Numbered from the stretch's first letter, positions 1 to 8,808 are shown. The stretch: DNA of 64,000 nt from Roseomonas indoligenes (GCF_017813365.1 NZ_JAGIZA010000001.1:434001-498000); one strand, 5' to 3'. Made by a program: numbers and translations. Notes: a model not told the origin generated them from the sequence alone.

Positions 1-2
1 GA

Positions 3-488
3 CGCCGCCTGGGCTCCCCCGCGCTGGTCGCGGATTCCAAGTACCTGATGTCGGACGTGGTCACCTCCGCCGGGGTGATCGTCGGCGTCGGCCTCGTCGC
101 AGCCACGGGCCTGCTCTGGCTCGATCCCCTGATGGCGGGCGTCACGGCCGTGATGATCCTCGTCTCCGGCGCCCGGCTGCTGCGGGAGAGCGTGGGCGGA
201 CTGATGGACGAGGCGGTGGGGCCCGAGGACCTGGCCGCCATCCGGGGCACCGTCTCCGCCCATGCCGAGGGGGCGATCGAGGCGCATGACCTGCGGACCC
301 GCCACGCCGGGCGGATCACCTTTGTTGAGTTCCACCTCGTTGTCCCCGGCGCCATGCCGGTCTCCGAGGCGCATGACATCTGCGACCGGATCGAGACCGC
401 GCTGAAGGAAAGGCTCGGCAACGCCGTCATCACCATCCATGTCGAGCCGGAGGGGAAGGCGAAGCACAGCGGGGTGGTGGTGCTGTGA
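3..488 (+). CDS. Cation diffusion facilitator (CDF) metal exporter, 5' end missing
   Basis: C-terminal part of a CDF transporter, an inner-membrane divalent metal/proton antiporter. The frame is open from the first bases of the window, so the start lies outside it. The visible part begins at the TM5 region (ALVADSKYLMSDVVTSAG), continues through TM6 (LVAATGLLWLDPLMAGVTAV) and ends in the cytoplasmic ferredoxin-like CTD (FVEFHLVVPGAMPVSEAHDI, then VITIHVEPEG). In this family the TM5 metal site is normally HxxxD; here the His position reads Tyr (YLMSD) while the Asp is kept. Substrate (Zn, Fe, Mn, Co) cannot be told. Family assignment is secure; the Tyr is one base from His, so the base call should be confirmed. 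Confidence 0.9.
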   Translation, partial: RRLGSPALVADSKYLMSDVVTSAGVIVGVGLVAATGLLWLDPLMAGVTAVMILVSGARLLRESVGGLMDEAVGPEDLAAIRGTVSAHAEGAIEAHDLRTRHAGRITFVEFHLVVPGAMPVSEAHDICDRIETALKERLGNAVITIHVEPEGKAKHSGVVVL

Positions 489-515
489 CGCCCCGGTGTC
501 CCTGAGGGACGTTCC

Positions 516-1491
516 CTGAGCGGCACCCTGGCCTTCGCCCCCGCTGCCGCGCCGGCCTGGCGCCTGCGCGGGCGCCGGAACCGGCCGGTCCGATGGGCCC
601 TCTGGGCCGCGGCCGCCCTGCACGCGGCGGTGCTGACGTCCGTCCTGCTGGATCCAGGCCCTCGCCAGCTGCCGGAGCCGAAGATCGTGGAGGGCACCCC
701 GCTGGTCTGGGAAGGCCCGGTGGGGGCATCGGGGGGCGCGCCGGACCTGTCGCCGGCACTTCCCGCGCCGGAGGCCCCGGTGTCTCCCGCCGCCTCGCCG
801 CCCGCTCCGCCCGTGCAGGCCGAGGTGCCGCCCGAGCCCCGTCCGCCCGCACCGGACCTGCCGCCATCCGAGGCGGCCGCCGCGCCCGAGGCAGGGCCGG
901 CCGTGTCCCAGGCACCCGCGCCGTCGGTGGTCACCCCGTCCCCGGCGCCGGCCGCGCCGCCGCTCGCCGCACCGCCAACCCCGACGCCCCGGCCCAGCCC
1001 GCCCCGCGCGGCCGGAGCCGCCCCGATGCCCATGCCGCCGCCGGCGGCCCCGCCCGCCCCCGCCCGCCCGGCGCCCGTGCCCCCGGCGCCTGCAGCTGCG
1101 GCGGCCTTGCCCAACCCCCGGCCCACCGGCGCGCCGATGCGGACGGTGGAGGTGGCGGTGGGCCCTGGTGCGGTGCGGCTCGGCGCCGGCGCGGCAGGTG
1201 CCCCCGGCGAGAGCCACGAGGTTGGCGCCCCCCCGGCCCGGCTGCCCGGACGTGATCGGCTACCCGGCCGCCGAGCGGCAGCGCGGCGTCACCGGCGCGG
1301 TCGGGCTGCGCCTGCGCGTCTCCGATGACGGGCGGGTGGTGGAGGCGCGGATCGCCCAGACCAGCGGCGATGCGGCGCTGGACGAGGCGGCGCAGCGCGG
1401 CATCCGCCGCTGTCGCTTCGTCCCCGCCCTGCGGGACGGGGTGCCTGTCTGGGGCAGCCGCGACTACCGTGTGGTCTTCCAGCTGGACTGA
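516..1491 (+). pseudogene. TonB-family energy transducer, apparent frameshift and no canonical start
   Basis: TonB-like protein that would couple the inner-membrane ExbBD motor to outer-membrane receptors. One frame carries an N-terminal hydrophobic helix (RWALWAAAALHAAVLTSVLL, nt 591-650) and a long Pro/Ala-rich periplasmic spacer (about nt 690-1130). The C-terminal TonB domain (VIGYPAAERQRGVTG, then GVPVWGSRDYRVVFQLD) lies in the next frame to the stop at 1491. The switch falls at a run of seven C at 1228-1234; removing one C joins the halves as EVGAPRPGCPDVIGYP. No ATG, GTG or TTG lies in frame between the previous stop (486-488) and a GTG at 630 that sits inside the helix. A CTG at 516, preceded by GAGGGA, would give (M)SGTLAFAP. 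Sequencing error or real decay are both possible. No exbB/exbD nearby. Confidence 0.7.
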
Positions 1492-1499
1492 GGCGACCC

Positions 1500-2038
1500 A
1501 TGGCAGAGCCCGATGTCATCACCCTGCGCGACGGCGACGGCGGCAGGACCCTGCTCCGCGACGGCACGGGATTGTCGAAGAGCACGCCGCGCGTGGAGGC
1601 GCTGGGTGCGGTGGAGGAGGTCAATGCCGCGATCGGCCTGTTGCGCCTGCACACGGCGCAGGAGGAGGATGCGATGCTCCTCCGCATCCAGCACGATCTC
1701 TTCGACCTCGGCGCCGACCTCTCGGACCCGGCCTCGAATCTCGCCTGACTGCCGCGAGGTGCCTGCGTCTGGAACACGAACTGGCGGGGATGAACGCGGA
1801 CCTCGTCCCGCTTCGCGCCGCCCTTCTGCCGGGCGGCACCCCGGCGGCGGCGCATGCCCATCTGGCGCGCACGCTCGCCCGCCGCGCCGAGCGCGCCGTG
1901 GTGGCGCTCGCCGAGACGGGAGCGATAGGCCCAGCGGCAGTTCCCTACCTCAATCGCCTCTCGGACCACCTGTTCGTCCTGGCCCGTTCGCTGAACATGG
2001 GCCAGGACTCGCAGTGGGAACCCGGCGGCAACGACTAA
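1500..2038 (+). pseudogene. PduO-type ATP:cob(I)alamin adenosyltransferase, apparent frameshift
   Basis: Makes adenosylcobalamin from cob(I)alamin and ATP. The first 82 codons (MAEPDVITLRDGDGGRTLL) match the family N-terminus, including LSKSTPRVEALGAVEEVNAA, and stop at 1746-1748. The rest of the family sequence continues in another frame to 2038: RLTAARCLRLEHELAGMNAD, LLPGGTPAAAHAHLARTLAR RAERAVVAL in two adjoining pieces, and YLNRLSDHLFVLARSLN, which is the conserved C-terminal helix. A one-base loss near 1725-1745 explains it. Both halves have the GC-rich third-position bias of their neighbours, so the break is recent or a sequencing error. It starts 9 bp after the TonB-like gene, which is also frameshifted. 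Confidence 0.8.
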
Positions 2039-2057
2039 GTCCTGGCCGGGCGCCGGA

Positions 2058-2564
2058 TCATGCGCGAGGCGAGACGGCCTGCAGGAAGGCCAGGTGCTCG
2101 CGGATGCGGTCCGCCGCCAGCAGGGCGATGGCGCGGTCGGGCGCGGGCGCGGAGGTGTCCTGGGACATGGCGGTATAGAGCTGCAGCGCCTCCTGGTGGC
2201 CCTGGACCTGGGCCGTGACGAACATCCGATCGAATTCCGTCCCGCTGGCGGATTGCAGCGCACGGACCATGGCCGCCTTGTCCTCGGGCGGGGGCGGCGG
2301 GGTCATGGCGCCGTGCACCTCCATCATCGCCTGCATCAGGCCCTGCTGCTCGCTCACCTCGAAGGGCGCGAAGCGGCGCAGCTCCGGCCGCGCGGCCTTC
2401 TGGGCGCCGAGCTGGGCGGTCTGCATCAGGAACGCCCCGCCCTGGGCGGCACGCATCCGCATGGCGGAGGGGGAACCGCCGGTCATGCCGGGCTGGGCGG
2501 TGGCGGCGCATCCGGCGAGGCTGGCACCGGCCACGACGAGGGCAAGGGCGCGACGTTCGATCAT
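2058..2564 (-). CDS. DUF4142 family lipoprotein
   Basis: Predicted periplasmic, membrane-anchored protein of 168 residues. The start at 2564 is chosen because it gives a compact lipoprotein signal (MIERRALALVVAGASLAGC) with lipobox LAGC and Cys19; an ATG at 2579 is an alternative. The mature part is helical and carries the DUF4142 signature near its end (TEFDRMFVTAQVQGHQEALQ, then LYTAM), a ferritin-like helical domain of unknown function. It is transcribed alone, away from the M20 gene downstream of it on the same strand. No metal ligands stand out. Function unknown. Confidence 0.75.
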   Translation of the reverse strand: MIERRALALVVAGASLAGCAATAQPGMTGGSPSAMRMRAAQGGAFLMQTAQLGAQKAARPELRRFAPFEVSEQQGLMQAMMEVHGAMTPPPPPEDKAAMVRALQSASGTEFDRMFVTAQVQGHQEALQLYTAMSQDTSAPAPDRAIALLAADRIREHLAFLQAVSPRA

Positions 2565-2893
2565 CGGACTGGGTTCCATGAGGAGTGGGGGGAAGGTTCT
2601 ATTTCCAGGCACTCGGGACCGGGTCGCCACGCCCCATAGGTCGGGATCGCGTCGCTCCACGCCGGGAAGGGGCCGGGTCTGTCGCCCCTCCACCGCATGC
2701 CCGAGCCATTTCCACAGGGCGTTACGGCCATTCCGACGCGCCTCCCCGATCATCCGGCCCTGGCACTTGAGTACCGGATGGCTGAACGCAGGGCGGCTCC
2801 GAATAGTTGACCTAACATGTCGGGAAATATACTCGACGCAGGAGGATCTATACTAACCTATGTTTTATAATATGGGTTAATCTGCCGGTGTGG
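2565..2893. other. Intergenic region with AT-rich island
   Basis: Non-coding stretch between the start of the DUF4142 gene and the 3' end of the M20 gene, both on the minus strand, so the DUF4142 promoter should lie here. Positions about 2800-2880 are strikingly AT-rich for this genome. On the plus strand TTGACC (2807-2812) and TATACT (2828-2833) look like a sigma-70 pair with a short 15-base spacer. An AGGAGG at 2840-2845 precedes only a 5-codon reading frame. An imperfect inverted repeat (AACCTAT/ATGGGTT) follows. No supported gene. Confidence 0.4.
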
Positions 2894-4009
2894 TTACTGT
2901 ACGCGCTCGCGCAGCAGCCGGCGGAACAGCGGCACCGCCGCGGCCAGCTCCGCCACCGGAACGTACTCCCCGGGGGAATGCGCCACGCCGATGTCGCCCG
3001 GGCCGAGCACCACGCAGGGGGCCAGCGCGTTCAGGCGCGTAGCGTCTGTGCCGAAGGGAACCGTGCGCGCCGCCTGCCCCGTCGCGGCCTCGGCCAGCCG
3101 CACCAGCGGGTGCTCCGGCGGCAACTCGGGCGGGGAGCCGTCCACCACGAAGTTCAGCGCCAGGTGGTGGCGCGCCGCCGCTTCCCGCACCGCCTCGATC
3201 ACGGGCGCCGGGTCCAGCGCGCGGGAGTAGCGGAACTTCATCCGCGCCGTGGCGCGCGCCACCGTCACGTTGATCGCCGTGCCGTGGTTGTCCACGATGA
3301 TGTTGAAGTCTGGAAAGGCGGGATCGTAATCCGCCACGCGCCAGGCCGGTTCGCTCCGCAGCCGGTCGTGCAGGGCCTTCATCTCGGCGAGGAAGGGGAT
3401 CAGAGCGAGATTGGCGTTCACCCCGATCCCGGTGGAGGAGTGCGCCTGCGTGCCGCTCGCGACCGCCTCGAAGTTGACCGTGCCGCGATGGCCGCGGATG
3501 GGCGCTAGGCGCGTCGGCTCGGCCACGATGATGCCGCGCAGGGCCGCACGGCGCGCCAGCTCCGACGTTTCCGCGACGATCCGGGCGCCGGCCTTCGTCG
3601 TCTCCTCGTCGGTGGTGATCAGCAGCGTCACTGGGACGTCGGCGGGCAGGCCCTGGGCCGCGACGATGCAGGCGGCCACAGGCCCCTTCATGTCGGCCGT
3701 GCCCAGCCCGTGCATCAGCCCTGCCTCGTCCACGCGGGCGGAGAAGGGATCCTCCTGCCAGCCCGTGTCGGGCACCGTGTCCAGGTGTCCGGACAGCGCC
3801 AGCCCGCCCGGCCCGCCGCGATGCGCGACGATGGCGCGCTTGGCCGTACCGTTCGCGTCCTTGTAGTCCAGGCGCTCGATTTCGAAGCCTTTCAGCTCCG
3901 CCTCCACCCGCTCCGCCACCGGCAGGTTCGAGATGAAGGAACGGCTGTCGATGCGGACGAGGTCGGCGGCCAAGGCGCGGACGGCCTCGGCATCGGTGCG
4001 GTCGGTCAT
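2894..4009 (-). CDS. M20 family acetylornithine deacetylase-like metallohydrolase
   Basis: Cytosolic di-zinc amidohydrolase of 371 residues; the likely role is N-acetylornithine deacetylation (ArgE branch of arginine synthesis) or removal of another N-acyl group. Metal ligands of the family are visible: His75 and Asp77 in GHLDTVP, Asp106 in GLGTADMKG, the Glu pair 135-136 in TTDEETT, a later Glu in AEPTRLAP, and the C-terminal His in GVAHSPGEYVP. The dimerisation segment has GTQAHSSTGIGVNAN. The ATG at 4009 gives the standard N-terminus; an upstream in-frame extension lacks homology. Divergent from the next gene with 68 bp between. ArgE, DapE and carboxypeptidase-like members are hard to tell apart, so no symbol is given. 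Confidence 0.85.
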   Translation of the reverse strand: MTDRTDAEAVRALAADLVRIDSRSFISNLPVAERVEAELKGFEIERLDYKDANGTAKRAIVAHRGGPGGLALSGHLDTVPDTGWQEDPFSARVDEAGLMHGLGTADMKGPVAACIVAAQGLPADVPVTLLITTDEETTKAGARIVAETSELARRAALRGIIVAEPTRLAPIRGHRGTVNFEAVASGTQAHSSTGIGVNANLALIPFLAEMKALHDRLRSEPAWRVADYDPAFPDFNIIVDNHGTAINVTVARATARMKFRYSRALDPAPVIEAVREAAARHHLALNFVVDGSPPELPPEHPLVRLAEAATGQAARTVPFGTDATRLNALAPCVVLGPGDIGVAHSPGEYVPVAELAAAVPLFRRLLRERVQ

Positions 4010-4077
4010 GCCGGTGTATCTCTTGCGGGCCCCTTCGCCGCAAGACAGGGTGCGGCAACCCAGGACGAGGACCCTTC

Positions 4078-5211
4078 GTGACCGCCTATCTCGACCCGCG
4101 CACCGGACAGACCTGGCCGATCGAGGCCCCGCGCTGGCGCGGCGATGCCGGCCAGCCTCTTCTGCTGACCGAGCTGCCGGGCATCGGGCGTGACGCGATC
4201 GACCCCGCCGCCCCCGGCCTTTGGCGCTACGCCGCCGCACTGCCCTTCCGCCCCCGCGCGCCGATCACGATGGGGGAGGGCCGCACCCCGCTCGTCCCCC
4301 GCGCCTGGGAGGGGTTCGAGGCGCTGTTCAAGTGCGAGTGGATGATGCCCACCGGCTCCTTCAAGGACCGCGGCGCCTCCGTGATGCTCTCCCTGCTGCG
4401 GGACCAGGGGATCGCGGCGGTGCTGGAGGACTCCTCCGGCAATGGCGGGGCGGCGATCGCCACCTACGCGGCCGCGGGCGGGATGCGGGCGCGCATCCTG
4501 GTTCCCGACAGCACATCCCCCGCCAAGACCGTGCAGTCCCGCGCGGTTGGGGCGGAGATCCAGCTCACCCCTGGCACCCGCCAGGACTGCGCGGACGAGG
4601 CGCTGCGCCAGGGCAATGACCCGGACTCCGGCTTCTTCTACGCCAGCCACAACTGGCACCCTTTTTTCCTCCAGGGCACCAAGACCCTGGCCTATGAGCT
4701 TTGGGAGGACCTGGGCTTTGAGGTGCCGGACGCGGTGGTGATCCCCTGCGGTGCCGGATCGAACGTGCTGGGCTGCGATATCGGCTTCGGGGAGTTGCTT
4801 CGCGCCGGGATCATTCCCCGCCTGCCGCGCCTCTACGCCGCGCAGCCCGCGAATTGCGGCCCTTTGGTCCGGGAGTTCGAGGGCCTGCCGCCCGAGGAAC
4901 CCCGCCCGACGATCGCGGAGGGCACCGCCATCGCCCAACCGATCCGCCCGCGGGAGGTGCTCGGCGCCCTGCGGCGCAGCGGCGGGGGCGGGGTGCTGCT
5001 GGAGGAGGCCGAGATCCGGGAGGCCGCGCTTGGGCTGGCTCGCCAGGGTCTCTACGTCGAGCCGACCTGCGCCCAGGCCGTGGCCGCGCTGGGCCGGCTG
5101 GCGGCCGATGGCCGTATCCGGGCAGGGGAAAAGGTGGTCGTGGTCCTGACCGGGACAGGGCTGAAGGCGACCCCGCGTTACGCCGAGTTCCTGGGGCTCG
5201 GCCCGGTTTAG
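4078..5211 (+). CDS. Threonine synthase-like PLP-dependent enzyme
   Basis: Fold-type II pyridoxal-phosphate enzyme of 377 residues, GTG start. PLP lysine is Lys96 in PTGSFKDRGA; the substrate/PLP segment SSGNGGAAIATYAAAGG and the phosphate loop IPCGAGSNVLG follow. This matches threonine synthase and related threonine/diaminopropionate-type lyases. It starts 68 bp from the divergent M20 deacetylase, so the two may share control and act on the same amino-acid substrate. It lacks the long N-terminal domain of classical Escherichia-type ThrC, so a catabolic lyase is possible. A strong hairpin terminator follows. Confidence 0.8.
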   Translation: MTAYLDPRTGQTWPIEAPRWRGDAGQPLLLTELPGIGRDAIDPAAPGLWRYAAALPFRPRAPITMGEGRTPLVPRAWEGFEALFKCEWMMPTGSFKDRGASVMLSLLRDQGIAAVLEDSSGNGGAAIATYAAAGGMRARILVPDSTSPAKTVQSRAVGAEIQLTPGTRQDCADEALRQGNDPDSGFFYASHNWHPFFLQGTKTLAYELWEDLGFEVPDAVVIPCGAGSNVLGCDIGFGELLRAGIIPRLPRLYAAQPANCGPLVREFEGLPPEEPRPTIAEGTAIAQPIRPREVLGALRRSGGGGVLLEEAEIREAALGLARQGLYVEPTCAQAVAALGRLAADGRIRAGEKVVVVLTGTGLKATPRYAEFLGLGPV

Positions 5212-5231
5212 GGGCCGTCTCCCGCAAAAGG

Positions 5232-5273
5232 TGGTGGGCCGCCACGCCCGGCGGCGTGGCGGCCCACCATTTT
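5232..5273. terminator. Bidirectional intrinsic terminator
   Basis: A perfect 17-bp stem (5232-5248 with 5253-5269) and a 4-base loop CGGC. TTTT follows on the plus strand (5270-5273) and AAAA precedes at 5226-5229, so it can end transcription both ways. It sits between the convergent PLP-enzyme gene and the RTX phosphodiesterase gene. Confidence 0.85.
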
Positions 5274-5284
5274 CGGGCTTGCGG

Positions 5285-6919
5285 TCAGGCCACCCAGACG
5301 TCGCTGACCGAGAGATCCGTGCCGGCGACGAGCGTGCCGATGCGGATGGCGGCCGTCCCGCCCTGGCCATCGGCGTCGTAGAAGAGATCGCCGGAGGCCT
5401 TGTCGTAGAGCACGTGCTGCTCGGCCGTGGTGGCCGTGCGGCCCAGGCCGAAGCTCTCCGCCGAGAGCTGGCCATCATCGCCCAGCGCCGTGAACACCGC
5501 GCCGTCCAGCTCGATCCGGTCCTCGCCGGAGACGAAGTCCATCAGGCGAGTCAGGTTGCCCTTTCCGCCAGGCGCGTCGAAGCGGAAGGTGTCCGCGCCC
5601 TCGCCGCCGGTCAGGCGGTTGGAGCCCGCGCCGCCCATCAGAACGTCGCTGCCGGCGTCGCCCAGCAGGGAGTCGTCGCCCGCGCCGCCGACCAGCGTGT
5701 CGTTGCCCGCACCGCCGATCAGGCGGTCATGCCCCTCGCCGCCCGAGAGCAGGTCGCTGCCGGCATCGCCAACCAGGCGGTCATCGCCCGCGCCGCCGTC
5801 GATCGCGTCGTCATCGGCGCCGCCGTAGAGGAAGTCGTCGCCCGCGCCGCCGCTGATCGTGTCCTCACCGGCGCCGCCGTACAGATAGTCCGTCCTGCCG
5901 GTGCCCTGCAGGTCGTCGGCCTCGGGCGTAACATCGCCGGTCCGGTCGTCCCTCACGGCCCGCAGGCCGATATCGGTGTGGTCGGTGAAGAAGCCGTCCA
6001 CGCCGGCATCGATCAGCTTCTGCATTTCCTGCGCGGCGGTCTGCACCGACCCGTCCGGGTTCAGGGCCAGATAGGCCTCCTCGGCGCGGACCGTGTAGGG
6101 GATGACCTTCAGCCCGACGGCATGGGCATTGGCGATCAGGGCCGTGACCTGCCCCGTCAGCTGGGTGGTGATCTGGGCCACGCCGTCGCCATCGCCATCG
6201 ACAGGCGCCCCCAGGCGGGTGCGCGGCAGGATGGCGGAGAGGCTGGGGCCGACGATGTCGGCGTACTCGGCGATCGCGGCCAAGCCTTCAGGCGAGGAGG
6301 TGTTGCCGAGCTGCACGAGCTGGAAGTCGACGCCGGCGGCCGGCATGATCGTCTCGTGCAGCGCCTTCAGGTTGCCGGATTCGAAGGACTGGACGAAGAC
6401 GCGGCCGCGGTCCGTGAAGTCATGGGCGACAAGCGCATCCACCAGCATCTGCGCGGTATCGTAGCCCTTGGCGAGGAGCAGGCTCGGGCTCTTCAGCTCC
6501 GGCACGATGGCGATCTTCTCGCCCGTGGCGGCCTCATGCCCCTTCACCAGCGCGATGATCTCGTCGAGCGTCGCGATCTCGAACTGGCCGTTGTAGGAAG
6601 AGCTCTCCGGCCGCTGGTCGCCCGTGCGCTCGATGGCACGCAGGGTCTTCAGCTCGGCGAGGGTGAAGTTCTCGATCACCCACTCGCGGTCGGCGAATTC
6701 GGGGTGGTCGGCGATGTCCGTGGTGCCGGCCAGCGTGTGCTCGTGGCGGGCCACCAGCACGCCGTCCTTGGTCGTGACGAGGTCGGGCTCGATGAACCTG
6801 GAGCCGAGCTCAATCGCTTTGCGGTAGGATTCGATCGTGTGCTCGGGGCGCACGGCGCTGGCGCCGCGGTGCGAAACGACGATGGGCGCCTGCCCATCCA
6901 GAGTGTCATAGCTGGCCAC
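5285..6919 (-). CDS. Secreted glycerophosphodiester phosphodiesterase with RTX repeats
   Basis: 544 residues, two modules. Residues about 12-330 form a GDPD TIM barrel: HRG with His17, metal ligands Glu44/Asp46 in FIEPDL, second catalytic His59 in ARHEHTL, and the GVDGFFTDHTD end strand. It should hydrolyse glycerophosphodiesters to glycerol-3-phosphate and an alcohol. Residues about 345-460 are about 10 RTX nonapeptides of GGAGDD type that bind calcium in a beta-roll. The rest is the hydrophobic tail usual for type I secretion; there is no N-terminal signal peptide. GTG start with GAGGGGAAG about 7 bases upstream. No type I secretion genes lie in the window. A role in phosphate or phospholipid scavenging outside the cell is inferred. 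Confidence 0.9.
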   Translation of the reverse strand: MASYDTLDGQAPIVVSHRGASAVRPEHTIESYRKAIELGSRFIEPDLVTTKDGVLVARHEHTLAGTTDIADHPEFADREWVIENFTLAELKTLRAIERTGDQRPESSSYNGQFEIATLDEIIALVKGHEAATGEKIAIVPELKSPSLLLAKGYDTAQMLVDALVAHDFTDRGRVFVQSFESGNLKALHETIMPAAGVDFQLVQLGNTSSPEGLAAIAEYADIVGPSLSAILPRTRLGAPVDGDGDGVAQITTQLTGQVTALIANAHAVGLKVIPYTVRAEEAYLALNPDGSVQTAAQEMQKLIDAGVDGFFTDHTDIGLRAVRDDRTGDVTPEADDLQGTGRTDYLYGGAGEDTISGGAGDDFLYGGADDDAIDGGAGDDRLVGDAGSDLLSGGEGHDRLIGGAGNDTLVGGAGDDSLLGDAGSDVLMGGAGSNRLTGGEGADTFRFDAPGGKGNLTRLMDFVSGEDRIELDGAVFTALGDDGQLSAESFGLGRTATTAEQHVLYDKASGDLFYDADGQGGTAAIRIGTLVAGTDLSVSDVWVA

Positions 6920-7368
6920 GAATGTGCTTCCCCTCGGGTCTTCTGCCGAACCGGCCAGGTGAGTCCGCCCGCCATTGCCAGAGGGCAGCCCGAATTCTCC
7001 GGCCGGACCTATGGGGGGTTAACTTTTCAACATGACGTTCGGATGATCGCGAGATTACTCCTTCGTTAATTAGATCGGAGCAGGACGTGTCTTGAGACGG
7101 GTGGTCGCCATGGTTGCAGCATTTCCTACCTGCCGAGGATGCCTGAACCAGTACCTATCCAGACCGAGTCACCTCAGAAATATATGGAATACTTGTAATT
7201 TTTTTGCGGCCTCTGGTCTTGGTGCCGCAATGTCCAAGCCATGACTGGGCTGCGTGGCGCCCCGATGCTTCGACTATTGTCCTGTATAAGTCGTCTGTCA
7301 TATGTCCGCGGGACTGACAGGTTGGGCCAAGGCGTTCCGGCCGCCTGCTGGCACGGAACGGACTCCCT
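6920..7368. other. Divergent intergenic region, gdpD-RTX / dctA
   Basis: 449 bp with lower GC than its surroundings, holding the promoters of both divergent genes. There is a run of seven T at 7199-7205 and a perfect inverted repeat TTGCGGC-N13-GCCGCAA at 7204-7230, which may be an operator. TTGTCC (7278-7283) followed 16 bases later by CATATG is a weak promoter-like pair for dctA. I found no convincing sigma-54 box. Open frames here are short and lack support. Confidence 0.4.
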
Positions 7369-8694
7369 ATGATCAGACGCGCCCTCTCCCTGCTCTACGT
7401 GCAGGTCCTCATCGCTATAGTCCTCGGCATCGCTGTGGGCGTGATCTGGCCGGAGACGGGGGCGGCGATGCGCCCGCTGGGCGACGGCTTCGTCAAGCTC
7501 ATCCGCATGGTGATCGCGCCAGTGGTGTTCTTCACCATCGTCCACGGCATCGCCTCCGTGCGGGATGCCCGCAGCGTTGGCCGCGTGGGCGTGAAGGCCC
7601 TGCTCTACTTCGAGGTGGTCTCCACCTTCGCCCTCATCATCGGCCTCGGCGTCGCGAAGATTTTCCGCACGGGCGAGGGCTTCAACATCGACGCCAGCCA
7701 GATGAACGCGAGCGCCATCCAGGGCTTCGCGCAGCGGGCGGCGAATGACAGCGTGACGGCCCACCTGCTGGGCATCATCCCCGACACCTTCGTGAGCGCC
7801 TTCGCCGGCGGCGACCTGCTGCAGGTGCTGCTGCTGGCCGTACTGACGGGCTTCGCCATCAACGCCCTGCCGGACAAGCTGCGCGAGCCCATTTCCCACG
7901 CCATCGACGCGGCGGGCGCCGTGTTCTTCGGCATCGTCTCCATCGTGGTGAAGGCCGCGCCCGTGGGTGCCTTCGGCGCCATGGCCTTCACCATCGGCGC
8001 CTACGGCTTCGGCTCGCTCGCGCGGCTGGCGGAGCTGGTGGCGACCTTCTATCTGACCTCTATCTTCTTTGTGGTCGTGGTCCTCGGCCTCATCGCCCGC
8101 TTCTGCGGCTTCTCCATCTTCCGGTTCGTGAACTACATCCGCGAGGAGCTGCTGATCGTCCTCGGCACCTCCTCCTCCGAATCCGTGCTGGCTCAGCTGA
8201 TGCGCAAGATGGAGGCCCTCGGCGCCTCCCCGAAGGTGGTCGGCATCACCGTGCCGCTCGGCTACTCCTTCAACCTGGATGGCACGAACATCTACATGAC
8301 GCTGTCCACCATGTTCCTGGCCTATGCCACGAACACCCACCTTACCTGGGGACAGGAGCTGACGATCCTGCTGGTGGCGATGCTCACCTCCAAGGGCGCT
8401 TCCGGCGTCACCGGCGCGGGCTTCATCACGCTGGCCGCGACCCTCTCCGTGATCCCGGACATCCCGCTCGCCTCGCTCGCCGTGCTGATCGGCATCGACA
8501 AGTTCATGAGTGAGTGCCGCGCCCTGACGAACCTCGTCGGCAACGGCGTGGCCTGCATCGCCATCTCTCGCTGGGAGAACGAGCTGAACCCGGCCCAGCT
8601 GCGTATGGCCCTGGCCGGCACGCCCCCGGTCGCCGGGGCCGGGCCGCAGCCCGGGCCGGTGGTGCCGCTGCCTGAGCCGCGGGCGGGCAACTGA
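7369..8694 (+). CDS. dctA: C4-dicarboxylate:cation symporter DctA
   Basis: Inner-membrane importer of succinate, fumarate and malate, 441 residues, the normal DctA length. DAACS-family marks: [20 protein letters not shown] near the start, the serine-rich re-entrant loop [33 protein letters not shown] (sodium/substrate motif), the second loop [15 protein letters not shown], and [19 protein letters not shown]. About eight membrane helices. No dctB/dctD two-component genes lie beside it. It is a single-gene transcript ended by the hairpin at 8708. C4-dicarboxylates feed the succinate dehydrogenase encoded later in the window. Confidence 0.95.
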   Translation: MIRRALSLLYVQVLIAIVLGIAVGVIWPETGAAMRPLGDGFVKLIRMVIAPVVFFTIVHGIASVRDARSVGRVGVKALLYFEVVSTFALIIGLGVAKIFRTGEGFNIDASQMNASAIQGFAQRAANDSVTAHLLGIIPDTFVSAFAGGDLLQVLLLAVLTGFAINALPDKLREPISHAIDAAGAVFFGIVSIVVKAAPVGAFGAMAFTIGAYGFGSLARLAELVATFYLTSIFFVVVVLGLIARFCGFSIFRFVNYIREELLIVLGTSSSESVLAQLMRKMEALGASPKVVGITVPLGYSFNLDGTNIYMTLSTMFLAYATNTHLTWGQELTILLVAMLTSKGASGVTGAGFITLAATLSVIPDIPLASLAVLIGIDKFMSECRALTNLVGNGVACIAISRWENELNPAQLRMALAGTPPVAGAGPQPGPVVPLPEPRAGN

Positions 8695-8707
8695 AGCGCC
8701 GCTGAAG

Positions 8708-8735
8708 CGCCCCGGTCGAGAGGCCGGGGCGTTTT
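8708..8735 (+). terminator. Intrinsic terminator of dctA
   Basis: CGCCCCGG (8708-8715) pairs with CCGGGGCG (8724-8731) around an 8-base loop, directly followed by TTTT. It lies 14 bp after the dctA stop. Confidence 0.88.
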
Positions 8736-8808
8736 GCATTCTGCTCGCTCAACCACCCGTTAGTCCGGGCCGCGCAGGATGCGGGCGGGACGGGAGAGGA
8801 AAGGGCCC

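Noticed and set aside
5600-5890. CRISPR-like regular repeats
   Set aside because: The periodicity is 27 bases in frame with RTX nonapeptides inside a coding gene; there are no spacers or constant repeats.
5231-7069. 612-codon plus-strand frame with repeated Ala/Val/Arg units
   Set aside because: It is antisense to the RTX phosphodiesterase; the apparent repeats are the mirror of the GGAGDD repeats. The minus-strand protein has clear GDPD motifs.
7080-7120. Sigma-54 promoter for dctA
   Set aside because: The nearest GG/GC pair (TGGTCGCCATGGTTGC) has 11 bases between instead of 10 and lacks the other consensus bases.
7199-7230. T run plus inverted repeat as a terminator upstream of dctA
   Set aside because: On the plus strand the T run comes before the stem, and on the minus strand the stem is followed by A, so neither orientation fits an intrinsic terminator.
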